In this document: positions 47,736 through 60,175 of the stretch, in pieces
Position numbering within the stretch: position 1 is the stretch's first letter
How the letters are laid out: each line of letters opens with the position of its first letter
Assembly (NCBI GenBank): GCA_038503035.1
Contig: JAVSML010038700.1
Location: 1-64,000 of the forward strand
Origin: Crocodylus rhombifer
Lineage: Eukaryota; Chordata; Crocodylia; Crocodylidae
Reading direction: 5' to 3'
DNA: 64,000 bases
The notes under the pieces: model-generated
The model's database searches: none
What the model was told of the DNA's origin: nothing
What the model saw: the letters and a program-made list of their open reading frames with translations, nothing else
Made by a program: the position numbers and the translations under genes

Positions 47736-50700
47736 GAATAGTATCATAAGAGTCAACAATGAAATGAAAAATTATGGATGCAGGGCAGAGTTTGAACACT
47801 GGGCAGAATAGGAGGCCTGGAGCCATATTGACCAATTGGGAGAAAGCAAAATATTGAATAGCTGAAAACTCAAAGGCAAGGATTTTCAAGGAATGTCAAT
47901 GCCTAAAGTTGCCAATAGGCAGGAGATTCGGGTTTCGGAGCACCTACCTGCCTAATGCCCATTGATTTCAGGAGCTGGAATGACCCTGACTGAGTACTGT
48001 GCATTCTGTGCCCTGGGAGAAAAACCTCATGCGATCATGTAATCGAAGACCACACTGCAGTTACCCAGTGGGACAAATAAAGCTTGCACAGACCCCCCTT
48101 AGTCTTAGCATTTTCTTAACGTTTGAATATTTGACTTTGCAACCTTAATAGCATTTGTGGGGGTATATTTCTTTGCGTGATTCTGTGCATATCCTCTTCA
48201 CCTTTGTGCAGGACTGCCTTTTAATGGGCACTGCATGATAGGTGTCCCTATCTTTCCTGATGCTTATGGAGGGATGCAGTTTTATTTTTGACATCCTTAG
48301 TCAAGCCTAACTGTTTGCCTGTTTTTCGCCTGGTTCAGAGTCTGAGCTGATGGTCAGTTCATTGCAGATGCCTGGAATCAGGACTTAACACCAACAGACA
48401 CAACTATGTCTGGTTAATTTTAAATTCCTAAGACTTTGTTTTTCCCCTTTGGTGCCTATTTCAGTGGTCACCGGAGCCCACAAAGGGCCTTCTGCCAGCA
48501 TCAAATGGCCTACCCTGGAGTCAACATTTCTTTCTATGCAACGAGTAATACAGGTTTCTGTTCTTTCCTCATCAGTCATCGCTATATCATCTGAGTGCCT
48601 AGACCACAGGGGAAAAAATACACAATGCTTTCTAATTACTGAATCCAAGCCAAAAAAAAATCACCTTATTTACAAAGCTTTACTGGTCTTAACATTAATA
48701 TTTTGAAGGGATAGGGTAGGCGGAATTGCTTGGCAAGTGTAATACTAATAAAAATATTAATAAGCGAAGAGAAATCACTAAGTAATTTTCACTTGCATTT
48801 TTTTTTAATTATGCATTGCTTCAAATTATAAATAACCCCTCTGTCATTACAGTGTGATATGTTTTCCTCGATAAACGGATTATTTTGTAAATGAGTTAAT
48901 TAGTGTTCAATTACTATCAGTTACTTGATATTACTACTAACAATTAGTTGTTGAGCGGACACATCTTTGTTTCCCCTGCTACTACTAATTTTGTGGCCAC
49001 GCAGAATCCTTTCCTGTAAGTGGCTTGAATAAGCAAGTATTTTACTATTTCCACTTGTTCCTTTCACTTCTCAGTGACCCTGGGCTTGATTATACTACCT
49101 AGTGTACAAGCATCCAGATCCAAAATAATGAAATTGGCTTAAAAATCTTAAGATTTTTTAAAATATTTTTTCTGAGCTTTTTATTTGCAGCACTTCTTTC
49201 TTTTTTTCCTCCTTTATTTCACATTTTAAGGAACCTAATTAAACAGGTTTCTTCTCCAATCATATGGACTAGAGATATATTTTATTAAAAAGATGACAGC
49301 AGAGATTTTCACTCAATCACGTGACTCCGGAAGCTGAGGTTTTAAGAAACACCATATATCACAAGTCATAATAAAATTGCAAGAGCTGGCAAGCCTGCCC
49401 TACCATCTGGGGTTATTAACTTCTTTAATATTTAGGTTGTGATGATACCCAACCTGTGCTAGGACATTTTCAAACACTGAGGGAGCTGCGACCTGGCCTG
49501 AATCATATGCTACCTAAGGCCCTGTTCATGCAAACAGAAAGTCCTCCAGCACTATTAGAGAGGAAAAAGTGGCACTTATTTAAATGTAGCAAGACTGAAT
49601 TCTAAGAAAACCCTTTTGTTCTAAGAAGCCCCTTATGTTCATCAAGTATGGCTACTCTTGTTCTGGAAAACCAGTGGGCTAGATCCTTGTTTATACCCCT
49701 TTGGCAATACAAAATGTTCTTGAAGTGAGGGCTCTGGAGAGGAAAGTGTTTGTGATCTTGGGGGATGTATGCATTCTAGGATGTGAATTAGAAGAGGAAA
49801 AAAGGTGCTGAAATCCCATCTCTGTCTTCCACACCTTCATGTCTTGATGTGATTAACACTGGTTTTTTAGTCTGCTGCAATCATGACCATACTGTGCTCT
49901 GAACCAAGTGTCCTGCGTTTTATTGTCAAAGTGCCACTTCTTGAAAAAGCATGAACTTTTTTAAAGGTGCCACCACGCGTGAAATCAAACGCACAGAATC
50001 TGAGAATAATTATGAGCCGTGAGAGCTTCAGTGAACTGGGAACTGAGACATATAATTTACAAGGATCTTATTGAATGTGTTTTATCCTCCATATTAGAGC
50101 TCATATGCCTCTTTTTAAATCTCCTCTAGCAAAGGTTGCCTAGGAGACCAGGTTTGCATCAGTATATAGATAGGACATCTTGTTTGCACTTGATTTGTTG
50201 AGAATGGAAGAGATGATCATGTTTCTTTGCTAAAATAAAGAAAAAATGAATATAGAGTTGCTTAAGTCGCACATGACATCACTGATTGATCCCAGCCCAT
50301 TGCATACGACACATCCAAGACCACAAGCCTTGCACATGATGCACCTTCATCCCCTTTTGTGTGTTACCTTACTGTGAAATAGGTCACAGGCTGGATGGGA
50401 GTTCTGCATGCAGATCTGTATTGGATTCATCCCTGGATAGCCAGGCAGAACATTTTCCTCTGTAGATGGCATGATTCTCCAAGGACAAAATTCTGATAGA
50501 ATGATCTGTTTTTGTACCGAATGTTTCTTCCAGAAGATGTCTTTTATCCCCCCCCTCCCACCACCATTTTTTGTGGCTTTGTTCTTAATTAAGTTTCTGG
50601 CCCTTCTGGTTGCAAAGATAAGCTTCAAAATACAGCTGATGTAACACCAGCTTTACTGAATCACCAACATGGTATTGCAGACTTTTTGAGGGGGAAAGGC

Positions 50701-51432
50701 AGTGTTTCTTTCTGTTTTTCTTTTTTGCACCTTTGAACCACCATTAAAAAAAAGATTTGCAAACAGATTATAATACTTAATACCAGAAGACATGGTGATA
50801 CACTGGAAAGTTGATAAGAAGCCTCATCTGGGACACCCAGATCCATGGAAATCTGTTCTTCAAGTCAGTGCAACTACTCAGATTTACCCCAGCTGGAATA
50901 TGGCCTGCACGACTGACATTTTTTAAACCACCTAGGATATTCGCAACACCATTAGAATGGTTGGGGATTGCCTGTGCAGACCCAACGAGTCTCAGGTTGT
51001 ACATACACCATCCAGAAAAAAAAAATGATACGTTTTAAGAAATTTAACTAGGTTGCAGACTCAAACACTCTGACTTAGAAAAAGCTGGAGTTTACTTTGC
51101 CTGTGCAATCTTAATTTGGTCAATTAATTTTGGCATATGCACTATGATACAGTCTTTACTTACATAATGACATACAATTTTTTTCTACAGGCCCTGTGTC
51201 TCATTCAGTCCACAGAATGCACTTACTCTGGGGATGAATCAAGGCCATGCAATGAAGGGGGCTTTGGTTTCTTAGATGCCTGCCTCTTTTGTTGCAGCAA
51301 TTGTAAAAGCCAAAATGAACCAAGCAGAGGAATGAAAGGGACAGAAGGGGTGCTCTCATGAGTGAGGCAGTGAAATGATGCCCTGGATAAGAGGAGTTTA
51401 TCCCCACCTCAGCCATAGAGTTGTGATGTAGA
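47736..51432. other. AT-rich intron block without recognised genes
   Basis: No gene or named transposon recognised. The stretch 48700-49010 is AT-rich with many TAAT/ATTA cores and no repeat hallmarks, a candidate conserved noncoding element. Confidence 0.4.
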
Positions 51433-52029
51433 CTAAGTACAGACAGTCAAAAAGCCTGAGGCTGAATTTATTCAATCTTTGCAGGTTAATCTAAGCTGCA
51501 TGGATTGAACTAATAAGCAAGTGAACAGACATTCACTTTGGATTCAAGAAATACAGCCGTATGCCTGCAGTAGCCCAGTCCAGAAGCTGGGGGCCACTAA
51601 AACACTCCTTCCTGCTTGGCTGGAGCAGACTGCTTGAGCCAAGGGTAGCCTGCCCACCTTGCAAGGGTGGGTTTGTAGGGAAGGTGAAAAGAATTCTGGG
51701 ATGTTGGGGGACTATGAGTTAACTTGAATTTGGAAGGGATCTGGGACAGAAGTTCAACAAACCAATGTAAATTAAATCAGTTCAGTCTGATACTATCCAT
51801 CCAAGTTTATCATAAACCGGTTTCAGCCATTTTGAAAGCAGTTTATGTGCCTTGAACTTCTGTTGTGTTACAGACTTCATAGTTTCATAATTAGCAGTCG
51901 GAAGGGACCGGAGCAGATCATCAGGTCCAACCCCCTGCCATGGCAGGAAAGAGTACTGGAATCAAACAACCCCAGCAAGGTGAAACTTTAACCAGTTTCC
52001 CATCACTTATGTGTAATTTCTGTCCCTAG
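51433..52029 (-). mobile_element. hAT-like element (family of 58420) interrupted by a CR1 insertion
   Basis: The left end CTAAGTACAGACAGTCAAAA corresponds to the terminal repeat CTAGGGACAGACATTC, and the right end ATTTCTGTCCCTAG at 52029 to the other terminus. Between them lie phrases shared, in reverse complement, with 58420-59264: ATAAACCGGTTTCAGCCATT (about 51812) and TTCTGTTGTGTTACAG. The match stops at 51875 and resumes at about 51986 with CTTTAACCAGTTTCCCATCA, the expected continuation; the gap is filled by a CR1 3' end. No clear 8-bp duplication remains at the outer ends. Confidence 0.8.
51877..51985 (-). mobile_element. CR1 LINE 3' end nested in the hAT-like element
   Basis: TTCATAGTTTCATAATTAGC, GGAAGGGACCGGAGCAGATC, GTCCAACCCCCTGCCATGG and CAACCCCAGCAAGG are the reverse complement of a CR1 tail. 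A 4-bp ACTT at both junctions may be a short target duplication. Confidence 0.85.
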
Positions 52030-55000
52030 CCATAATATTTTATGAGTTACTTAAACCATGCTTTTTTGCGGGCAACCGCTTATTGAGCATCCTTATTTGA
52101 GTGTTTGACTTCGAGATTATAACTTGCAGAGAATTGGAGTAGTCACAGCCTTGACTGAAGTTAATGTGAGCTGTATTTTAAACAGATAAAGTGTCATACA
52201 ATACTAAGTATTTGAAAATCCAAGTCTTAGGAATTTCATATTGTTTGCTTAAAAATACTGAGTATGTTTTATCTTAATTGCTCTGTGTCTTGCTTCTGCA
52301 TATCTAAAATGGATATGATTCCTCCAGCTCAGAAAATGTTCATGAGGCACATATTACTGGACCGAGCGCAATGGGGGTGAGGGGGAGGCACAGAGGTGGA
52401 GGACCATGAGGGAATGAGTGTCTGTATTCAGAGCAGAGTTTAAATAATGTGCAGTAAACAAGACATAGGGCCAAGCGATGAAGATTAAATAAAGTGGAGA
52501 ATGAGTATTCTTTAACTGAGTGAGCATTGTCCATGCAGCACATTGAATGAGGGAGCAGGCCTGTGGAAAAAAAAAATCCTGTAATCATCTAACTTGAGGT
52601 TGTATCATAATACATATCATCAAGGAAGCTAACGTCAAGTTTCACAGGCAACTTGTAATTATGAGATTTGCTTAACTTTCAAATGTATGGTTTTGTAACC
52701 TTGATATTCCTTTAATACAGTTTTTTGTGCCTTACATTTGTATGCAAGTGGGCACGTGCACGCACACATTTTCATAGGCTACATTGCAGACACTTTTAGA
52801 ATTGGTTACACCAGTTGTAGTCCAGTTATGCCAATAGGGCTTTGCAGGTTTCATCAGGACCATGTAACAGTTTTGCTCGTGATCTGTCTTCCTGTGCATT
52901 GACCATAGTGTTGTGGTCAGCATCATTTTACCTAACTCAGCTTTTCACAGTTGCATTTTTAACATGATCAAATGTTGTAGTGCAGGCAATTCCAAAGGCA
53001 AAGGGCAGAGTTTTGCCCTGTAAATCGAGGGAGTCTAGGTATGTCAACCTTGATGCTACCGAGAGGTCAGAGCTGTGTGTTTAGATCTACCTTTTGTTGT
53101 TTAACATTTTTAGAGGCATCTTCTTCCTGGAAATATGAGGGCGGAGGCCCAGAGTGGAGGACCTGATGTTCACACAGCATCAGCTAAAGCCATCTGCTGT
53201 TGTTTCTTGTTGTCTATGGAAGCTCACAGGCAATAACGCTTGCCCTCCGTGCCCCTCTCTAATATTCAGTGTGCAGCACGGATTAATCAGAGAGCAGCAC
53301 TTGCTGATAGCGGGATATCACTGGGGGCTCTATGGTTCGTCAACAGCGATTTGCCCAGTTGGGTAGAACTTGGGGGGCAGGGGGGTAGATAAGTCTCTAC
53401 CATTTGCCAGCTATAAGAGAGGGCAGAAGAGTTGCATTACACCCAGCAATCCTCTCCCTGAGTGAGCCTGAGAGAAACTTTCATTGCAAAGCTCAGAAGA
53501 CTGGTGCAATGTGCTTGTTCCAGGATGAATGGTTTGGAACCTTTTAGAAGTGCATGGCATGGATATTTCATGAATAAATAACCCCCAGCAACATTTGTCA
53601 CAGAATCTGTTTTATTGATGAAGGGACTGGAGCAAAGGCGGAGGTTGGAGAGAAGTGGGGAGGTTGAAGAGAAGAATATTTACAAATGACTAGTCAAAAC
53701 AACTGCAGGCAGTAGAAGATGATGCATGGCCAGGAAAATAATGGACATTGCCGTCTCACTAAAGGACCGTGGGGAAGCGTGAACGGAAATGAGTATCTTT
53801 ATGTAGCATGCAAATAATTTATTACAGTGGAAATTGTCAGACGAATGGATTTTGCAGTGGTATGTAATCAGCAGAGCTCATCTGTGAGCAAGATGTATTT
53901 TGTGTCTCCCTCTGTGTGTGTACATGTGCATTTGACATTGCTAGGATCCAAAATCACGCATTTCTGACCCACAGAATATGTTCCTATTTTTACTCCCATA
54001 AGCTTAATATTCTGGGAGCTTGGATACAGCACGGGCATGGTGTTTCAAAGCATGGTTAGGGCTTGAGTAGCAGCTGGGTTGGCCATCAAGTGATTACCCA
54101 ACCCAGGTTTATGTAGCCTAGGCCATGGAAGAGCCAGAAGGGATTAGCCTGAAGTTTCTGGCATTCTGAAGGCTGAGTTGATGCTGAGAAGCCCTTCCTG
54201 TATATCCTGTCTTGCCATAATGGATCCAGTGGGTCACTTAGTTATTTTAGCTGCAGAGAAAGGTAGAACAACAAATTAAAACTTTTCTTAAAGGAAGCTG
54301 GCTGATGTAGGGAATCCAACCAAAACCTCAAAGGCAGTCCAGTCTTATGCTTCCGAACCTCAGATGATCAAGGTGTGTTCCCCCTAATGCCCAGCCATAC
54401 ACAGTTGGCTAAACTCTCTTTCCTCTGGTATCCAATGAACTATTTGTGTTGGAGACCAGAGATGGGACTTGATAACCCTGTGTTGCAATCTGAAGTGACT
54501 CCAGTGTCCCCATGACCCTCCGGGTGCTGACGAGAGGTCAACAGTGATAAAACCGAGAGCGCTGAACACCCTGGCAAGGCAGGGTTGATGTTTTGTTCCC
54601 CCAGCAGGTGTGGGACAGGAGCAACCACAAGCAGGGAGCCATTGGGTTCAGCGTGTGACGTAGGACAGCCAGGCATGGCGATGACATATAATGCAGCAAT
54701 CGGAAAGGGCACATATGAATGGTAGAACTTGTCAGCATCTGTTAGCTGTATTTATTCCCCGCATAAATCCAAGCAGCTAGCTCAAACTGACAGTGAGATG
54801 GGACCCGGGCGAGGTATGCGCCCTCCAGAAATCAGCTGCAGGCTGAGGGGACTGGAGGCTGTTTGGTCTAAATCTCAGTCAAACAGGAGACATCTGACTG
54901 GCTTGCCTGGGCAACCCACCAGCTGGATTTTTTTTTTGTTCATTTAATACCCAGTGGTGTATCACCACTGACATTTAGAGATCACTCTGTTTCCATACAC

Positions 55001-55124
55001 ATCACGTCATCGCTGGGGTCTGCAGGATTTTTATTAAGAGGCTGAGCGGTACGGCGTGTCAGTGCACTCGCCCCTCGCCTCCCAGTGGCCTGGCCACTTA
55101 ACATTTAGATAGTGTGTTCTCAGC
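52030..55124. other. Intron block without recognised elements
   Basis: Short open frames only, none recognised; no tandem array or transposon end found. Confidence 0.4.
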
Positions 55125-55260
55125 TGCGGCTCTCAAAGGTAGGCGGGCATCATTACCTGCCCCTTTTGGCTGACTGGGCTACGGAGAGCTTGACCGCCTT
55201 GCCTGAGGTCCCTCAGCATGCTGTGGTCCGAGCCAGGAATGAGACTCAGCATGCCAATTT
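55125..55260 (-). repeat. Possible MIR-like relic
   Basis: 'ccgccttgcctgaggtccct' and 'ccgagccaggaatgagactc' resemble the reverse-complement MIR body. Confidence 0.45.
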
Positions 55261-57076
55261 TTGCGCCTGCAGCCTTACCCAACCAACCATGCTGTTGTTG
55301 CTCATGGAAAGAATGGATTTGAAAGCCTCGGCTGATTTCTTCAGGGGTGTTTGTTTGTTCTCTTTCCCTTGTGTGATACTTGGTGAAGTATAGCCCATTA
55401 ACCATTTGAGTGGGGAAGGATGGCAGATCAAAACTGAGGGGCAGAGCTGTGGGTATGTTTTAGCAGGGGGGAAATGGGAAGTAAGGGCCAATAGGTCAAG
55501 ATGAGGTGGTGATAAAGGGTGAATCGCTTTGACCATGAAAACCTTCAGCACAGCCACACAGAACGTGCTGGAGTAATAAGGAGTGTTTGCAGACTGCTCG
55601 TCATTAAAGAGACTGAGGACTGGAATAGCTGGGGACAGGGCAGAATTGAAGTGCATCAGCAAAGGTGGTAAGGAGCTGTGATGTGGAAGAGTAGGAGGTG
55701 CTGCAGGTCAGGATGGGGAGGCACGGGCAGGGCTTTGCAAGGAGCTCAGGACTGAGGTGCAGGGACAGAGCTACACATGTCAGGAGTGATCCATGTCATG
55801 TACCCAGCATTGAGCCCTGGCTGTGCAAAGAATTTAATTAAATATTGTGAGTGCTCACAGTCACCCCCCAAATTAAAAACAAGAGCTGTGAACGTCAAGG
55901 TAAAAGAAGCCTTGGACATGCCTGGTGAGCACAGATCCTGGCTCCTGACACCTTGAACAGCCTCTTTTGGGAGGCACAAAGCAAAGTTTGCTCCCGGTTT
56001 GCACTGAGGTCAGCATCAGTCCTCTCATCAATGACTTCTCCTCTTGTCAGTCTCTGTGTTTAAGTAATGTTCTTGTAATGTAACAGATGCTTATGCAGAG
56101 TCAATCCGTGCAAAGTCTAACAGCCCTTCTCTGCTTGGAGACAGTGCCGTCACCCCACTCTTCTCAGCGGTGACATTTGAATGTCTCTGTCTGTCTCTTT
56201 CTTCCATCGTCCCCATCTTCTGAGGAGGTTAATATTTTAATACACTTAATGGCTCGTTCAGGCTCATCAGCCCCTGTCCATGTTTTGTCAGCAATGATCC
56301 ATTACAAGCAGGCGTGATTTCAGAGAGCAAGGTTTCTTCCCCCTACCACCCTTCTCCTGTCACTGCCGGGTGAAATAATCAGCTGTTCAAGAGGCACAAA
56401 AGCCTTTATCATTCTGTATTTCCAGTTTTAATTAAAAGAGAGACTTGCTCCCCCTCCCCTCCCTAGCCTCAGCCTGTCCTCCAGCCGCACTGTGGAAGTG
56501 CAGCATGCTGTAAGGATGATCCGCGCTGTGCATGGTCCTCTTCAGTTCTCAGGGCTGCTCCGCTTTACACTTGCAGAGCTGGCCCGGGGGTCCCTGTTGC
56601 AGCTGAGCTTCTATAGGCGAACACCATGGAACTAAAGCTGGATTCCTCTCCTGTTGTACACATGCTAAAGCTACACAGCACCAGAGCTTTGTGGTTTGTT
56701 TATACATAAGAAAATCAGTCAGCCCCACAATGACCGCGAACGAAAACCATTGCTTTTTTTGGTGAAAGAAAAATGTAGTTTGGGTTGCTGTTTTTTATTT
56801 TTTTAACTTTTAAAAACCTTTTTCAGTTCAGTTTTGGCAGTTTCCAAAACAGAGATGTTTGGAAACACAAAATCAAGGTGAATGCCTCCAAAATGTCAAA
56901 ATTCATCAGTTTGTCTTTTATGACAAGATGTTTATGGTTGCACTTTATTCAGCCTAGCTTGATGAACAGCTTTGCCCCCATCCTTTACAAACTGCATATT
57001 TCACTGAATAAGCTCTTCCCCAAAGAAACTTTACTTAGCTGTAGTATGCTCTCTCCTTTGGGAGGAGATGCAGACC
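55261..57076. other. Intron block with a candidate conserved noncoding stretch
   Basis: 56030-56440 is repeat-free and contains several homeodomain-type TTAATTAAA cores. No gene recognised. Confidence 0.35.
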
Positions 57077-57654
57077 CTAGTGGGCACATCTACACCTATG
57101 CTTTATGAGCAGTATCCTATTTTCCTGCAAATTAAAGCATCATAAAACCTTTGTGATTATGCTAATGTGCAGAAAATATGCTATTGTGCAATAAGTGTCA
57201 CTTAAAAACAGTGCACGTTCATTACTATACATTAAGGCAGCCTAATGCACATTTGTTTAGTACCTCACATTGAAGGGCATTTATACACATACTTTTTCGT
57301 CCTGCGACGTGCCAGAGATCTGCCGTTTCAGAGCAGACTCAATAAATTGCCTCAATTTACTGAGTCTGCTCTGCACATGAGCTGACGCTTACCATGCTGA
57401 GCCACTTGAATAAGTGGTAAAATGCACATCACTGTGAAGAAAATGGTGGCAGTGTGCTTTTGAACTAAAACACCTCCATTTTCTCAGTGCTGACATGCAT
57501 TTTGCCATTTGTACAACTGCAAGCATCGCAGCATTGTGTGCTTTTCAAAGTGCCTGGTGCTGTGCTACTTACATGTGTAAAAATATCTGGAGGTACTAAA
57601 TATAATGCACATTAGGAAAAGTGCCTTGATGCACATGTAGATGTGCCTAGTGAG
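57077..57654. mobile_element. Non-autonomous DNA transposon with 8-bp target duplication
   Basis: A 562-bp element (57085-57646) begins CACATCTACACCTATGC and ends GCACATGTAGATGTG(C), inverted with mismatches. It is flanked by CTAGTGGG (57077-57084) and CTAGTGAG (57647-57654), one mismatch apart. No coding capacity. The interior has internal inverted pairs such as GAGCAGACTCAATAAATTG/CAATTTACTGAGTCTGCTC (about 57332-57372) and echoes of the family at 31355 (GGGCATTTATACACATAC at about 57278). Confidence 0.82.
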
Positions 57655-58029
57655 AGCTCAGGACTACTCCAAAGTGTCTCAACACATATTTGAAGCACTG
57701 CCAAAAAATACAATAGGGAACTTCAGCTTGAGGCATACAGCAAGTGCAGCAAAAAGGAAGGGCATCAGCGCAAACCCAGCTCCTTAGCTGGAGGATGAAA
57801 CCTGAGAAATGTTAGCCATGATGAAAGTGGACAGGCAGTTTAGACATGTGTGTAAGATGGCCAGATCTGTTGTGACAATTAGTTGTGCTTAGAGAACACT
57901 TTGAAAACAAAGTATACTATGGGTACTTAGCTCCTAACAAATCTTCCATCCCGCATTTCCCTTTATAAGAATCTGGTAGAATCCAGTGGAAAAGAAAAAA
58001 CTCTGCTCCGAATACTTCACTAGGTGTAC

Positions 58030-58419
58030 AAGGTGCATGTGGATTTCCAAAAAGCCTTTGGCAAGGTCCACCCCCAGAGGCTCTTAACCAGTTTAGGTAG
58101 TCATGGGATTACAGGGAATGTCCACTCATGGATTAGAAATTGGCTTAAAGATAGAAAGCAAAAAATAAGTATAAATGGTAAGTTTTCAGGATGGAAAGAA
58201 GTAAATAGTGGGGTCCCCGAGGGATCTATGTTGGGACCTGTTTAACATATTCATAAATGATATGGAAAAGGGGGTGAGTAGCAAGGTGACTAGATTGGTG
58301 GATGACACAAAATTAGTCAAAGTGGTAAAGACCAAGGTGGACTGTGAGGAACCCCAGAAGGATCTGGCACAACTGAGCAAATGGGCAACTAAATTGCAGG
58401 TGAAATTCAGCGTAGAAGG
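58030..58419 (+). mobile_element. CR1 LINE reverse-transcriptase gene, left part (interrupted)
   Basis: Encodes reverse-transcriptase blocks in order: VDFQKAFGKVHPQRLL (motif A region), WIRNWLKDRKQKISING, SGVPEGSMLGPV (motif B), then after a frameshift NIFINDMEKGV and LVDDTKLVKVV, where VDD replaces the usual ADD of the catalytic box, and ATKLQVKFSVE. The frameshift next to motif B and the truncated start show an inactive copy. The match stops at 58419 and resumes at 59265 beyond a transposon. Confidence 0.92.
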
Positions 58420-59264
58420 CTAGGGATGGACATTACACATAAACCGGCTTAAGTGATCAGAAGCTGGTTTAAACCTGTAACAGAACAGATGTTCAGCGCA
58501 TATAAACCAGTTTGAAAATGGCTGAAACCAGTTTGAGATGAACTTAGTTGAATGTAATATCAGACTTCACTGATTTGGGTCAAACTGGCTTATGCAATGT
58601 CTGTCCCAAACCCCCTCGCTGGTTCAAGTTAAAACAGATTCCCCCAGCATCCTGGCATGCTTTCTGGGCTGGGTGGGGCTCCCTGCTCCACAGCAGGGCT
58701 CCACCCCCCCACAGCTAGCTCCTCCCCTCTGCTCCTTGGCTACAGCTCCAGCAGAGACTGCAGGCTGCTCTCCCCCCCCCCCCCCAACTCCCTGCTAAGC
58801 AGCAATTCCTCCTTCCCCTCCCCTCCACCTTGTGGAGAGGTGTCTGTGTATTAACTAGCAGACCACATGCTGGCTACAATCCATGCTGTGGCAGACAGGA
58901 CAAAGGGAGAACCAACAGGTAGCTGGTAATGACCCTTGTTGTTTTACTAATGGGCTGATCAACACTGACTTAGGGGTGATAAACACTGTTATCTATTCCT
59001 ACTGGGCTGGTAGGGGGGAGGGAAACTCACCCCTAATCAGAGCATCTTGCTAGGGCCTAGCCACGCCCCCCTCAGCTCAGCACTGTAAAAGGGAAGGGAG
59101 GGCTGCTCTAGCACCCCCCAAGTTTTTAGGGTGAGCCACTTCAGGCATGTGCCTGCATGTCTGGGATGTCTGTACAACTACAAAGTGGTTTAGCCTAGCC
59201 AGGTTAGACTAACCTGCAACAATTGAATCAGTTCAGGCTCAGGCTTTTTGAATGTCTGTCCCTA
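58420..59264 (+). mobile_element. hAT-like non-autonomous element inserted in CR1
   Basis: An 845-bp insert begins CTAGGGATGGACATTAC and ends GAATGTCTGTCCCTA, inverted terminal repeats that start in the YAGGG style of hAT elements. The CR1 coding frame is broken exactly here: SVE(G) on the left, (A)EKCKVM on the right. Flanks GTAGAAGG and GCTGAAAA both align to the CR1 consensus codons GTAGAAAA, as expected for a decayed 8-bp duplication. No transposase. A further internal copy of the terminal motif (AATGTCTGTCCC at about 58597) suggests an internal composite structure, and a run of 14 C lies at 58772-58785. Confidence 0.85.
58772..58785. repeat. C homopolymer, 14 bases
   Basis: Fourteen consecutive C residues inside the hAT-like element. 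Confidence 0.95.
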
Positions 59265-60175
59265 GCTGAAAAGTGTAAAGTGATGTGCATGGGCAAAAAT
59301 AACCCAAACTATACCTACACTATGATGGGCTCTACATTGGCTGTTACCACACAGAAAGGTGATCTGTGTGATTGTGGACAGTTTGTAAAAAACATCAGGT
59401 CAGTTCAGCAGCTATAAAAAAGGCAAAAAAAAAAAAAATGTTGGTATTAAGAAGGGAGTTGTTAACAAAACTGAAAGTATCATCATGCCCCTTTATAAAT
59501 CCATGGTGTGTCCACACCTTGAATACTGTGCCCTGTTCTGGTCCCCACACTTAAAAAATAAATAAATAAAATAAAAAAAAAGATACAGAAGAACTAGAAA
59601 TGGCCCAGAGAAGGGCAGCAATGATTATTAGTGGTATGCAAGGGCTTCCATGGGAGGAGAGACTAAAGAGGCTAGGCCTATTCCGTTTAGAAAAGATGCT
59701 TGAGGGGGACATGATAAGGGTTTACAAAATACTAACTGACAAAGAGATGGATTTATTATTTACTCTCTCTCACCACTCGAGTACTAGGGTTCACAAAATG
59801 ATCCTAGTAGGAAGTAAGTTTAAAACTAACAAAGGAAGTTCCTTTTCACACAGCATGTAATTACAGCATAGTTCTCATTGCCCCTAGATGTTGTGGGAGC
59901 TGACAGTTTAGCCGGATTCAACAAATTGTTGCAGAAAAAGAGCATCACGAGCTATTTAGCACAGAAGTTAGTGATACAGCCTCTGAATTAGAACTTCCTA
60001 TACCTTAATACTGGAGGCTGCAAGTAAAAGGAGCAGTGAAAAAAAGCCCTGGTCGTACCCAGTTCGCTCTCCCTTTCAGCATCCACTTTCTGGCGCTGTG
60101 TGACAAAGGATGCTGGGCAAGACTGACCTATGGTCTGACCCAGGGAATGGCAATCCGTATGGCCTTATGTGGTTC
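59265..60175 (+). mobile_element. CR1 LINE, right part and 3' region
   Basis: Continues the reverse-transcriptase gene: EKCKVMCMGKNNPNYTY, then a frameshifted segment with poly-A-like runs at 59426-59439 and 59552-59582, and a later block AQRRAAMIISGMQGLPWEER followed by LGLFRLEKMLEGDMIRVYK, typical of the CR1 C-terminal region. The 3' region from about 59990 shares phrases with 38985-39180 (CTGGAGGCTGCAAGT, CCCTTTCAGCATCCA). Multiple frameshifts and stops: a pseudogene of the element. Confidence 0.92.
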
